From assembly GCF_900109685.1 (NCBI RefSeq), contig NZ_FOBB01000010.1, forward strand, positions 62,001 to 126,000: a DNA stretch of 64,000 nucleotides. Direction: 5' to 3'. The notes beneath the pieces are model-generated. The model did not search any database. It was not told where the DNA came from and worked only from the letters and a program-made list of their open reading frames with translations. Each line of letters begins with the position of its first letter. Position 1 is the stretch's first letter. Below are positions 37,896-46,109 of this stretch, one piece after another. This DNA is from Chitinophaga rupis. GTDB lineage: Bacteria > Bacteroidota > Bacteroidia > Chitinophagales > Chitinophagaceae. The translations under genes were made by a program, and so were the position numbers.

Positions 37896-38474
37896 ATGTC
37901 CATACAGAATTCTTCCGGAAAAATAATCCTGCTCAATGGCGCTTCCAGTGCAGGAAAATCCACGCTTTGCGGGGCATTACAAGCTGAGCTAACAGTTCCC
38001 TTTTTACAATTTTCATTAGACTTCTTTATGTTTAACTCAAAGGTTTTGCCCAAACGCCGTGAACAGACCGGCCCGTTTTCATGGCCGGTCATCCGGCCAA
38101 AACTTTTCGGGGGATACTTCAACTGCCTGGCAGGGCTGGCAAATGCGGGCAATAACGTGCTTACAGATTATATTATTGAATCGCAGGAACAGCTGCAGCA
38201 GCTGATCCAAAAACTGGGACACCTGGACGTATTCCTGGTAGGAGTGCACTGCCCTTTACCGGAGCTGGAACGGCGGGAAAAACTGCGGGGCGACCGGGCA
38301 ATAGGCGATGCAAAAAGGGACCTGGAAACGGTTCATACCTTCACGAAATATGATTTTGAAGTTGATAGCATGAACCCGCCGGATGAAAATGCTAAAGCCA
38401 TTGCAGAGGCCTGGGAGCAACGGGCAGGGCGCGGAGCTTTGGGGAGTAACACATTGCCACAAAATAATATATAA
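37896..38474 (+). CDS. Chloramphenicol phosphotransferase-like P-loop kinase
   Basis: 192 residues. Walker A GASSAGKST (about 14-22), a helical lid region, and the family phrase FLVGVHCPLPELERREKLRGDR. The next conserved element, VHTFTKYDFEVDS, carries the Tyr-Asp-x-Glu-Val seen in Streptomyces CPT. Members phosphorylate chloramphenicol or an unknown natural hydroxyl substrate with ATP in the cytoplasm. Whether this one gives resistance cannot be judged from sequence. It lies 58 bases before tRNA-Pro. Confidence 0.85.
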   Translation: MSIQNSSGKIILLNGASSAGKSTLCGALQAELTVPFLQFSLDFFMFNSKVLPKRREQTGPFSWPVIRPKLFGGYFNCLAGLANAGNNVLTDYIIESQEQLQQLIQKLGHLDVFLVGVHCPLPELERREKLRGDRAIGDAKRDLETVHTFTKYDFEVDSMNPPDENAKAIAEAWEQRAGRGALGSNTLPQNNI

Positions 38475-38532
38475 ATGAAAATTGGTAATAAATAAAAAAC
38501 CTTCTTACATTTGCGTTCCCAAATGGGGACCT

Positions 38533-38606
38533 CGGGATGTAGCGCAGCCCGGTAGCGCGCGTCGTTCGGGACGACGAGGTCGCAGGTTCGAATCCTGTCA
38601 TCCCGA
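38533..38606 (+). tRNA. tRNA-Pro (anticodon CGG)
   Basis: The full cloverleaf can be folded. Acceptor CGGGATG pairs with CATCCCG (7 of 7). The D-arm is GCGC/GCGC, anticodon stem CGTCG/CGACG with loop TTCGGGA, giving anticodon CGG. The T-arm GCAGG TTCGAAT CCTGT has one G-U pair. The discriminator base is A, and no CCA is encoded. A terminator follows within two bases. Confidence 0.96.
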
Positions 38607-38607
38607 C

Positions 38608-38641
38608 AAAGGTTGTAAGTCATTGATTTACAACCTTTTTT
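38608..38641 (+). terminator. Terminator of the tRNA-Pro gene
   Basis: Stem AAAGGTTGTAA paired with TTACAACCTTT around a 9-base loop, ending in a run of T. It begins two bases after the tRNA. Confidence 0.85.
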
Positions 38642-38926
38642 CATATAATACAAATCAGTTATTTCGACCAAATTTTGCCATTCTTCTGAGTAATTGACTG
38701 GGTGCTAAACTGAGTAATTTTACTAATTAATCTCTTATAAATCAGCTCCTCCTACTTGTTGTTTTATATCGTGTTGAACTTTCCTATTCTTATATTTTTG
38801 CTATTAAACCTGCTATGTTTTGATATGATATATAGCTATTTAATCCTCACGGATTATTTATGACCGATCATTATTGTGAGACTTTTAGCGAAGAAGTATT
38901 CTTATAAAAATGCTATCCACAAAGAA

Positions 38927-38947
38927 AGCCTCAGAATTTAAGAGGCT
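38927..38947 (-). terminator. Short hairpin after the avidin-like gene
   Basis: AGCCTC / GAGGCT with a 9-base loop, followed on the minus strand by TTTCTTTG. It lies 32 bases after the stop at 38980. The stem is short. Confidence 0.5.
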
Positions 38948-38979
38948 GCTTCGATGGAAATGCCATAGTGCGTGAGTCA

Positions 38980-39333
38980 TTAAATTCTTTCAAAAGTGTC
39001 TGCATTTGTTTTTACAGATTGCCACCAGGCCAGCGGTTTTTTGGCAGCTTTTTCTCCCGCTTCGGTTGCTGTCAACGTTTCTGACGCCACAAGCTGCCAC
39101 ATCGTTTCCATCTTACCTTGGTAAAACATACCTGTATAGGTCACCAAATGATCTCCGCCTGCGCAGGTAATGCCTATCAGGTTATCTTTATATACGCCGG
39201 TAACAGGCAATTGTTGTCCTTTGGTAGTTTCATCAATTGCCGATTGGAAATAGCCTTCAATCTTTCCATTTGCCTGGCCAGTAATGTTGAGGATGGAACC
39301 ATATTGATTTCTCCATTTACCTATCCAATCCAT
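38980..39333 (-). CDS. Avidin/streptavidin-family biotin-binding protein, no signal peptide
   Basis: 117 residues that align along their whole length with streptavidin by eye: WIGKWRNQYGS for the first strands, GYFQSA, a QLPVTG turn, VTYTG, MWQL, and WWQSVKTNADTF at the end. Biotin-contact positions kept include Asn9, Ser13, Ser31, Trp79, Trp104 and Asp112. Tyr43 of streptavidin is Phe29 here, and the region of Trp79 of streptavidin is changed to CAGG. There is no signal peptide, so it should be cytoplasmic, unlike classical avidins. It may bind biotin with altered affinity, or another ligand. It lies in an AT-rich accessory stretch. Confidence 0.8.
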   Translation of the reverse strand: MDWIGKWRNQYGSILNITGQANGKIEGYFQSAIDETTKGQQLPVTGVYKDNLIGITCAGGDHLVTYTGMFYQGKMETMWQLVASETLTATEAGEKAAKKPLAWWQSVKTNADTFERI

Positions 39334-39749
39334 TTTGTATCATTTAAGTGCAATAATCCCTATTTGAGCTAAGGGTCGGACTAAAATATTAGGGAACTGG
39401 TGGTATATCATCCAGCTGCTTTCTTTAGTCAAAGATATAATTTCAATAAGAATTTTAGAGCTTTTTGCTTCATGGGCCGATCCCCCCTGTCTGTACATAA
39501 AATTACACAATAAGTAATTGCCTACAGGCAAAAGATGGTAAAGTGTTTAACAACGTTTGGTCAATAATTGAAGATAAAAAAGGAAGCATTGGGTTCGGTA
39601 ATGTTGATGGTCTTTGGCGCTATGACGGCAGTACATTATACTTTTCAGGAAAGGAACCGCAAAGCGAAATTATTTCATGGCTATTATAAGTATGCCATCA
39701 TTACATGTGAGATGATTTGGCAGATGTCAGGTATGAAAGAAATTTTTAC
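39334..39749. other. Intergenic stretch, 416 bases, with a gene fragment
   Basis: Holds the propeller-gene fragment at 39531-39635, described separately. The rest is AT-rich, with no further recognisable coding sequence. Confidence 0.6.
39531..39635 (+). pseudogene. Fragment of a regulator-propeller gene
   Basis: 105 bases match 54324-54428 inside the intact propeller lipoprotein gene with 9 mismatches (about 91 percent). In frame it reads KDGKVFNNVWSIIEDKKGS and continues GNVDGLWRYDGST. It lacks a start codon and soon runs into unrelated sequence and a stop. One conserved Trp codon (TGG) has become GGG. It is a broken copy or an insertion scar from a paralogous gene. Confidence 0.85.
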
Positions 39750-41396
39750 TTATAACACAACGCTAGTGATATAAAAATTTCTATCAACGTACAGCTTTTT
39801 AGGTTGACTTTCAAGTTTTAATGATTGCCAACTTTCTGTCGGCTTTATCCAAAAATATTCATCGGCAATTATTTTTACAGGCATACTAAAGTCTTTTACG
39901 CAATTTATAAATCTATATTGAAGTTCATTACCTGATACTTTATATTCAAATTCCGGTATGTTTGTTGTTCTCAAATATTGATCAAATATCGCTGAAAAAT
40001 CAATTCCAGATTTTTCATTAATGTAATTTTCAATTTGCTTCGTTGTTACCGTTTGATGATAAAATTCTTTGTTCATACCAATTAGAATTTGTCTGAACTT
40101 CTCATCATCATTTATAATATATCTTATCATGTGCAACATATTTCTTCCTTTTGGGTACATATCGCTCCCGCCTTCTTTACCAATATTGTAAAGACCAATA
40201 GCCGGTTCATCATTTTTTATATTGTCTCTTGTTCCTATTACATATTCATTCCCGGCACTATCGCTAAAGTAATCTTTCATGTAAAGTATATCTGCATAAC
40301 AAGCGAAACTTTCATGTATCCATTTATCGGCAGGATCTTTTGCGGTGATGCTGTTACCAAACCATTCATGTGCACTCTCATGAACAATCAGAAAATCCCA
40401 TTTCATTCCAAACCCTGTCCCTGAATAATCTACTGCGTGATTGCCGTTGACATAACCATTTCCATAAGCAATTCCACTTTGATGCTCCATTCCGTAACCT
40501 GGTGCATCAACCATCTTAAAACCGTCTTCATAAAACGGATAAGCGCCAAACCAATGTTCAAAACTTTTCATCATTAAATGCACCTGTGGCAGCATATGAC
40601 TTTGTGCTTTAACATAATTGTAATCTAATACCCAATAACTCAAGTTCAGAGGTCCTTTCAAACCTTCGTATACTTCCTTAATATTTACATATTTTCCAAT
40701 ATAGGGACAGATGGCATAATTATTAATTGGGCTCACAACATACCATTTATATTTTTTGGTATGACTATCGATTTGCTTTTCAAACTCTAATCTTCCATTG
40801 CCGACTGCTACCAATGTATCAGGGACAATCATTGTTAACGACGCACCTAACTCTGGCTCGTCACTTTGTAAGTCTTTACATGGATACCATGTACTTGCTC
40901 CAATGCCCTGACAAGCTACTGTCATCCAGGGTCTGCCCAGGCTATCAGTTGTCCAAACCCACCCACCATCCCAAGGTGGATTTGCTGCCTGATGTGGACT
41001 TCCTGAATAATAAATGGTAATGCTATCAATATCCGATTGATGGCCTGGAAGATTCAAATACCAAACATTCATTTCATTTTTAAAAGATACTTTTCTATTA
41101 TTGCCCAGTTTAACGCTGTCAATTTTTAATGGCCTTTGCAAATCAATTTGCATGATGCCTTTATTGTCTTTGGTTAAAACTTTATACTTAATAGTATTAA
41201 ATCCATTTATTGTTTTTGATAAAAAATCTGGCTTTATTGTTATTGCATAGTATAGTACGTCCCACCATTCTCTTTCGGGAGTTACTGAACCACGCAATGA
41301 GTCTTGATGGGTTAAGTGTGTTTTATCATTCCAAGGTTGGGCTTGTATTTTATTTATTACAAGGCAAAATAAAAAACAGGATATTAATCTTCTCAT
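39750..41396 (-). CDS. M1-family metallopeptidase, secreted
   Basis: 548 residues. A signal peptide (ending KIQAQ) precedes the N-terminal beta-saddle domain and the gluzincin active site: HESAHEWFGN (HExxH) followed 18 residues on by WIHESFACY, which supplies the third zinc ligand Glu. The exopeptidase motif GxMEN appears as GMEHQ, so the Asn is replaced by His. It should act in the periplasm or outside as an aminopeptidase. It lacks the long C-terminal helical domain of PepN, as in many Bacteroidota secreted M1 enzymes. Codon use is notably AT-rich compared with the genes before 38 kb. Confidence 0.92.
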   Translation of the reverse strand: MRRLISCFLFCLVINKIQAQPWNDKTHLTHQDSLRGSVTPEREWWDVLYYAITIKPDFLSKTINGFNTIKYKVLTKDNKGIMQIDLQRPLKIDSVKLGNNRKVSFKNEMNVWYLNLPGHQSDIDSITIYYSGSPHQAANPPWDGGWVWTTDSLGRPWMTVACQGIGASTWYPCKDLQSDEPELGASLTMIVPDTLVAVGNGRLEFEKQIDSHTKKYKWYVVSPINNYAICPYIGKYVNIKEVYEGLKGPLNLSYWVLDYNYVKAQSHMLPQVHLMMKSFEHWFGAYPFYEDGFKMVDAPGYGMEHQSGIAYGNGYVNGNHAVDYSGTGFGMKWDFLIVHESAHEWFGNSITAKDPADKWIHESFACYADILYMKDYFSDSAGNEYVIGTRDNIKNDEPAIGLYNIGKEGGSDMYPKGRNMLHMIRYIINDDEKFRQILIGMNKEFYHQTVTTKQIENYINEKSGIDFSAIFDQYLRTTNIPEFEYKVSGNELQYRFINCVKDFSMPVKIIADEYFWIKPTESWQSLKLESQPKKLYVDRNFYITSVVL

Positions 41397-41582
41397 TGTA
41401 TGACATTATCATTAACTGTTAATTTAGTCAAAAGAGCTTATACTTTATAATATAATTTGAGTAACTATTTACTATTCAAAGCAGCAATCTTATCTACAAT
41501 CAGAGATGGAAATGGCGGAGAATTTCTGGGATAAAGGGTATAAATTTGAGGAAGATATCCTGCTTACCCGGAAATATAAGTT

Positions 41583-42773
41583 ATGCCCACTTTCGTCTTC
41601 TTTAATGTTTCGGCACATGGTCATATAAATCCCACGCTTCCTATTGTTGCAGAACTCAGCAGGCGTGGACATACCGTTTATTATTTTGTGAACGAATCTT
41701 TTACAGCAGCGATAGAAAAGGCCGGAGGTATAGCCGTGGTATTGCCCGGAACACCAGGAAGCCAGCATATACCCCCACCGGGAGATAAAGAGATTGCACT
41801 ATTACCGTTTTTAATGGCGCGCGAATCGCCACGTATAGTGCCGGCAATCCTGGAAAGGTTAAAAAGTATAAAAGCCGACTGCGTACTATTCAATACCATG
41901 CTGCTTGCTCCCAGAATCGTTTCGCGGATACTGGGGCTGCCCATTATCGGATTCAGGCCATTTCATAGTTCCAGGCAGCCGAAGCATAGTGAAATAAGCT
42001 CCGACCCGGATTTCAAATTATCTGCATATGCCGCGGAACAAGCACTTGCAGCGGTGGCAACATCTTATCAGCTTCCCCGGCTTTCATTACGGGAGTTGTA
42101 TGCAGAAGTGCCGGGCCTAACGCTGGTGTTCCTGCCAAAAACATTCCAGGTTGAGGCTGCGCAATTTGATGAGCGCTTCCTGTTCGTAGGACCATCCTTC
42201 GTGGCGCCACCACTCATTCCATGGCCGGCAGCCACAGGCAGCGAATCAAAGACAACCAGGGTATATATTTCATTGGGAACACTCCGTAATAATGAACCTG
42301 GTTTTTACCGCATGTGCTACTCCGCCTTCCCGGCGCCAGACTGGAGTGTAGTTATGTCCGTAGGTGATCAGATCGACTTACAGGCACTGGAACCTGTACC
42401 AGCCAACTTTGCCGTAAAACGTTCCGTGCCGCAAACTGCCCTGCTCCCGCATGTGGACGTATTTGTTACCCATGGCGGCTTAAACAGCACCATGGAAAGC
42501 CTTTTTTATGGTATACCATTGGTTGTGCTGCCGACCATTAAGGAACAGGAAACAACAGCGGCGCGTGTGCGGGAATTGCAGCTGGGAATTGTACCGGACA
42601 AATCCAACCTTACTTCGGCATCACTTCGCGAAGCGGTAAATTACGTATTGCAGAATGAACAGATCAGGCAATTCTTACAGCACATGAAGAATGACATCCG
42701 CAGCGCAGGCGGCTATTTACGGGCTACCGACGCAATTACTGCATATTATCAGCAGGCGATCCAAACCAGGTGA
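41583..42773 (+). CDS. UDP-glycosyltransferase, macrolide-glycosyltransferase type (GT1)
   Basis: 396 residues. The GT-B N-domain has a catalytic His in FNVSAHGHINPTLPIVAEL, near residue 13. The C-domain has the donor-binding phrase THGGLNSTMESLFYGIPLVV and then IKEQETTAARV, the bacterial form of the UGT signature. Relatives (MGT, OleD, YjiC) transfer glucose from UDP-glucose to macrolides, flavonoids or other aglycones, often inactivating them. It stands alone, and its acceptor is unknown. Confidence 0.92.
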   Translation: MPTFVFFNVSAHGHINPTLPIVAELSRRGHTVYYFVNESFTAAIEKAGGIAVVLPGTPGSQHIPPPGDKEIALLPFLMARESPRIVPAILERLKSIKADCVLFNTMLLAPRIVSRILGLPIIGFRPFHSSRQPKHSEISSDPDFKLSAYAAEQALAAVATSYQLPRLSLRELYAEVPGLTLVFLPKTFQVEAAQFDERFLFVGPSFVAPPLIPWPAATGSESKTTRVYISLGTLRNNEPGFYRMCYSAFPAPDWSVVMSVGDQIDLQALEPVPANFAVKRSVPQTALLPHVDVFVTHGGLNSTMESLFYGIPLVVLPTIKEQETTAARVRELQLGIVPDKSNLTSASLREAVNYVLQNEQIRQFLQHMKNDIRSAGGYLRATDAITAYYQQAIQTR

Positions 42774-42931
42774 TCATATTAACCGCCGGCGCACAGAGTT
42801 AGTGCCTGTAATCACGAGCCGTAACTTTCCGGACGGGCATAACAGCGTTATATTCATCCAAACATCTTTTGATGCGAACAGTTTGCCGGGTGAAAATTGT
42901 AATAATGAACACAAGGCATAAGTTAACTCAA

Positions 42932-43720
42932 TCAGTCAAAGTAAATTTTTTTAATTTCTTTTCTTGAGGCTTCCGCGCCTATTTCCATACGTCTGTCGTA
43001 AATTGCCCGCGAGCTTTTGCCTGCAAAATAACGAAGTTGGTCTTTGTTGTCTGTTGCCGCTTCATAGATAACTTCAGCTATTTCTTCAGGTGTTGAGGCA
43101 GGCTTAATCATACTCAACATTTTCCTCTCAGCTGCCTCATAAAATGGAAGTGGTTTCACGTCCGAATTGTGGCTGAACAAATCCGTATTCGTAGCACTCG
43201 GTGCAACAGTTTTAACACCAACGCCAAACATTGACAATTCGATTGACAAACATTCACTCCAACCTTCAACCGCCCATTTTGTGCCGTTGTAAACACTTGT
43301 GAATGGAAAGCCTGTATGTCCTCCAATAGAAGTTACATTAATAAATAAGCCACTTTTCTTTTCTCTGAAATGAGGTATGAAGGCTTGTGTAACGCGAACT
43401 GTCCCTAAAAAATTGGTGTCTATTTGTTTTACAATATTCTCTTCAGTAAAGGATTCCAGGGAACTCATCAAACCATAACCTGCATTATTCAACGCCACGT
43501 CTATTTCCATTAATGAAATGGCTTTGGATACTGTTGATTTTATTTGTTCAGGATTCGTAACGTCTAATGGCAAAATAGTTATATTTTTTAATTGCGTTAG
43601 TTCAGTTTCTTTTTCGGGATTTCGCATTGTTGCGATCACATTCCAACCTTTTGATTGAAACAATTTTGCGGTTGCTTTTCCAATTCCTGATGAAGCCCCT
43701 GTAATGAAGATTGTTTGCAT
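42932..43720 (-). CDS. Short-chain dehydrogenase/reductase
   Basis: 262 residues. GASSGIG cofactor motif at 8-14, NNAG, Ser in NVTSIGG and YNGTK as the catalytic pair. The C-terminal part (RAIYDRRMEIGAEASRKEI) resembles the DltE/retinol-dehydrogenase-like SDR group. It is divergent from an HxlR regulator at 43808, with an operator-like palindrome between. AT-rich codon use matches the neighbouring HxlR gene, so the pair may have moved together. Confidence 0.9.
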   Translation of the reverse strand: MQTIFITGASSGIGKATAKLFQSKGWNVIATMRNPEKETELTQLKNITILPLDVTNPEQIKSTVSKAISLMEIDVALNNAGYGLMSSLESFTEENIVKQIDTNFLGTVRVTQAFIPHFREKKSGLFINVTSIGGHTGFPFTSVYNGTKWAVEGWSECLSIELSMFGVGVKTVAPSATNTDLFSHNSDVKPLPFYEAAERKMLSMIKPASTPEEIAEVIYEAATDNKDQLRYFAGKSSRAIYDRRMEIGAEASRKEIKKIYFD

Positions 43721-43769
43721 TTTACGTTATTTTTATTGTTTACACGGCAAAGCTAGAATGAAAATAGTA

Positions 43770-43799
43770 TACCTTTGATACTTGTATCCAAAAGGATAC
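43770..43799 (+). promoter_or_regulatory. -7 box and palindrome of the HxlR gene
   Basis: TACCTTTG (43770-43777) fits the Bacteroidota -7 box. It is followed by a perfect palindrome, GTATCC-AAAA-GGATAC (43784-43799), just before the ATG at 43808. The palindrome would cover the transcription start and is a good autoregulatory operator candidate that could also act on the divergent SDR. Confidence 0.5.
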
Positions 43800-43807
43800 T
43801 TAATATT

Positions 43808-44149
43808 ATGACGACGGAAGAAAAACGGTTTCAGGAGAAAATAAAGGCGATTCAAGATACCATGTTTGTAATTGGTGGTAAATGGAAAATACCGATAATT
43901 CTTTCTATTTACAGCGGAAACAAGCGGTTTAATGATATTTCAAATTCAATTCCGAAAATTACAAATCGTGTTTTGTCAAAAGAATTGAAACATTTAGAAG
44001 AAAATTTTTTGATTATAAGAAGCATCGTTAGCGATTATCCTGTCCGGATTGAATATGCTGTAACTTCTTATGGTTTGGGACTTGAAGAAATTGCAAAACC
44101 ATTGGAAAGTTGGGGCAAAAAACACAAGCAAAAAATTAAAGGAAAATAA
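43808..44149 (+). CDS. HxlR-family transcriptional regulator
   Basis: 113 residues from ATG 43808; a longer frame upstream would run through the palindrome and has no ATG. Winged-helix phrases: FVIGGKWKIPIILSIYSGNKRF, PKITNRVLSKELKHLEENFLI and the wing SDYPVRIEYAVT. It lacks the N-terminal Cys seen in many HxlR proteins, including the one at 25226, so its signal may be different. It is divergent from the SDR at 42932, its likely target. Confidence 0.92.
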   Translation: MTTEEKRFQEKIKAIQDTMFVIGGKWKIPIILSIYSGNKRFNDISNSIPKITNRVLSKELKHLEENFLIIRSIVSDYPVRIEYAVTSYGLGLEEIAKPLESWGKKHKQKIKGK

Positions 44150-44250
44150 CAATCGTTTTCATTCCAAAAATACGGGTAACAACACTTCATCTGCCATTAT
44201 GTTATCTTTAGCTACTACTTAACCATACAAAAATCCTTGTACTGTCAGAT

Positions 44251-44269
44251 CAAGTAGTAGCTATTACAA
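44251..44269. repeat. 19-bp intergenic repeat, copy 1
   Basis: CAAGTAGTAGCTATTACAA differs by one base from 58960-58978, in the same orientation. Both copies are intergenic, each following the 3-prime end of a plus-strand gene. It may be an element end or coincidence. Confidence 0.4.
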
Positions 44270-44308
44270 GCAGATCTTTATACCATACTCCAACAGCCAC
44301 AAACCAAA

Positions 44309-44336
44309 AACGGCAGTAGCCCACGCCACTGCCGTT
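44309..44336 (-). terminator. Terminator of the Crp-linked SDR gene
   Basis: AACGGCAGT / ACTGCCGTT with a 10-base loop, followed on the minus strand by TTTGGTTTG after the T-rich stem end. It lies 19 bases after the stop at 44356. Confidence 0.75.
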
Positions 44337-44355
44337 CCCATTAGATCTGTTCCTC

Positions 44356-45216
44356 TTACAATAACTCACCCATCCCGAACACCGTCAATCCTTTGGCAAA
44401 TTGTTCATCTACGGCCCGATTGGCGGCTTCAATGTATTGGCCGGTTATGGGGTCAACAACGGTGCGTAATGGCCTGGTGCCTTTTGGGGCGCCGATCAGT
44501 TTTACAATAGCGTCAGCAACGTCCTGCGGGTTAGGATTTTTAGCCTGCATCTCTCCGCCCACTGCGGCTATCATTTTGTTTGGGATATCGGCAATCGCGC
44601 CATACCCCTCAAATACTCCCTGATCAGATGCAGGGTTGTTCTTTTGCTGCATTTCGGTAGGGAAAGCGCCCGGCTCCACAATAGCCACATCAATGCCTAA
44701 ACGTTTCACCTCGTAATGAAGGCCCTCGCTTATTCCTTCCAGCGCAAATTTCGAGGCCGCATAAATGGTAGCGAACGGGAATGATACGCGGCCGAAGCCG
44801 CTGGTCACGTTAATGATCAGTCCATCGGCCTGTTTGCGCATGGCGGGCAGTACCTGTTTGATCAGCCGCCAGGGGGCATAAACGTTGATATCAAAGGTAG
44901 TGTGCACATCGGCCGTGGTAAAACTCTCCGCCACCCCGGTCATGCCGTAACCGGCGTTGTTCACCAGCACATCAATAGTGCCTTCTTTGGCCAAAACAGT
45001 TTTAACGGCCTGCTTCACGCTCTCATCATCAGTTAGGGTAACGTCCAAAACGGTCACATTCGCTACCGCTGCAAGTGCCGCGGCTTTATCGGCGTTACGG
45101 CCCTGCGTATCGCGCATGGTTGCGTACACCTGATGTCCTAAGGCCGCCACGCTGTGGACGGTAAGCCAGCCAAAACCACTATTTGTTCCCGTTATCAATA
45201 CGATCTTTTTGCTCAT
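44356..45216 (-). CDS. Short-chain dehydrogenase/reductase
   Basis: 286 residues from the ATG at 45214-45216. Upstream in-frame codons run back into the crp gene and are rejected. Cofactor motif GTNSGFG, NNAG, Ser in NVTSGFG and YAASK. An extended C-terminal part (RTVVDPITGQYIEAANRAV) matches the DltE-like oxidoreductase group. An operator-like site, TTTACCATTTGGTAAA, lies 56 bases upstream, between it and the Crp-type regulator gene on the same strand. Confidence 0.9.
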   Translation of the reverse strand: MSKKIVLITGTNSGFGWLTVHSVAALGHQVYATMRDTQGRNADKAAALAAVANVTVLDVTLTDDESVKQAVKTVLAKEGTIDVLVNNAGYGMTGVAESFTTADVHTTFDINVYAPWRLIKQVLPAMRKQADGLIINVTSGFGRVSFPFATIYAASKFALEGISEGLHYEVKRLGIDVAIVEPGAFPTEMQQKNNPASDQGVFEGYGAIADIPNKMIAAVGGEMQAKNPNPQDVADAIVKLIGAPKGTRPLRTVVDPITGQYIEAANRAVDEQFAKGLTVFGMGELL

Positions 45217-45271
45217 CTTTTTTAGTTGTTTAAATGAATAAGCAAATGTCGAAAATGGTAACAACAAAACA

Positions 45272-45287
45272 TTTACCATTTGGTAAA
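45272..45287. promoter_or_regulatory. Crp/Fnr operator candidate before the SDR gene
   Basis: TTTACCATTTGGTAAA, a near-perfect 16-bp palindrome, one base different from the site at 45899-45914. It lies between the regulator stop (45296) and the SDR start (45216). Confidence 0.65.
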
Positions 45288-45295
45288 AAGCGCCG

Positions 45296-45868
45296 CTAAC
45301 GAATATTACGGCGTATCCGGCTAAGTGATTGCTGGGTGATACCCAGGTAGGAAGCCACGTACGAAAGCGGGATGCGGTTAATAAGATTAGGAAAGCCCTT
45401 GATGAAGGACAGGTAACGTGTGGTGGCATCTTCTGAAACCAGCGGACTGCGGCGCTCCATAGCCAGCGTAAGGCACTTTTTTACCATGTTGGCCTTCATC
45501 ATTTCCCAGCCCACAATGGTGTCGGATATATCGTCCCAGTCCTTTTTGGTAAACACAAGCACTTTGCAATCAGTAACGGCTTGTACATATTCTGAGGCCA
45601 CGATCTGCGATTCAAATTTTTCGTTATCCACTACAAAATTACCTTCTTCTACAAAATAATTGGTGATTTCCTCACCCTTGTTGTTATAGTAACAAAAGCG
45701 GAAAACGCCTTCCAGCACGAACGCCACATACTGGGGCACCTTCCCGGCTTCCGATAGATAGTCGTCCTTTTTAAAGCCGAGAGTTTGAACCTTGCTCAGC
45801 AAAAACTCGATCTGCTGTTTGTTTAGGTGACCAAATTGCAGGATAAGATCTATTAGTGCTTCCATCAC
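45296..45868 (-). CDS. Crp/Fnr-family transcriptional regulator
   Basis: 190 residues. The cyclic-nucleotide-binding beta-roll (about 25-120) lacks the usual Arg-Ser phosphate loop, so cAMP binding is unlikely. The C-terminal helix-turn-helix is shortened but clear: SYVASYLGITQQSLSRIRRNI, split around the recognition helix QQSLSRIR. This layout is typical of Bacteroidota Crp/Fnr proteins of unknown ligand. Matching palindromes lie 31 bases upstream of its own start and before the SDR gene downstream, which suggests autoregulation and control of the SDR. Confidence 0.93.
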   Translation of the reverse strand: MMEALIDLILQFGHLNKQQIEFLLSKVQTLGFKKDDYLSEAGKVPQYVAFVLEGVFRFCYYNNKGEEITNYFVEEGNFVVDNEKFESQIVASEYVQAVTDCKVLVFTKKDWDDISDTIVGWEMMKANMVKKCLTLAMERRSPLVSEDATTRYLSFIKGFPNLINRIPLSYVASYLGITQQSLSRIRRNIR

Positions 45869-45898
45869 CTAAAGATAGTTTACAGTGCCGGGCATTCA

Positions 45899-45914
45899 TT
45901 TACCATATGGTAAA
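45899..45914. promoter_or_regulatory. Crp/Fnr operator candidate upstream of its own gene
   Basis: TTTACCATATGGTAAA is a perfect 16-bp palindrome 31 bases before the regulator ATG (45868), and matches the site at 45272-45287 in 15 of 16 positions. Confidence 0.7.
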
Positions 45915-46109
45915 AAATGAGGTAAGCCTGACACAAGCGCCAAAGCCTGCGAGATCTTCCAGAGTAAAAATGAAAGGCGGGTTTTCTGAAAAGTCCAGTT
46001 TGTTTTATTGAGCGGTCCATACTAACGGCGTTTTAGTGAAATGGCCGTATATCGGCCGAATGACGCCCTTTGCTTCCCTACCATCTTATTCAAAGGTTGT
46101 ATGCACATT

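Larger units (their letters stand above)
38607..38979. other. Intergenic stretch, 373 bases
   Basis: AT-rich sequence after tRNA-Pro. It contains the tRNA terminator (38608-38641) and the hairpin after the avidin-like gene (38927-38947). No gene, integrase remnant or tRNA-end repeat was found. Confidence 0.5.

Noticed and set aside
41461..41620. Short plus-strand frame before the glycosyltransferase, reading MEMAENFWDKGYKFEEDILL
   Set aside because: It has no recognisable family and overlaps the glycosyltransferase start; it may be a gene remnant but could not be supported.
45217..45429. In-frame N-terminal extension of the SDR at 44356
   Set aside because: It overlaps the crp coding sequence and the operator, and the Rossmann-fold start lies at the chosen ATG.
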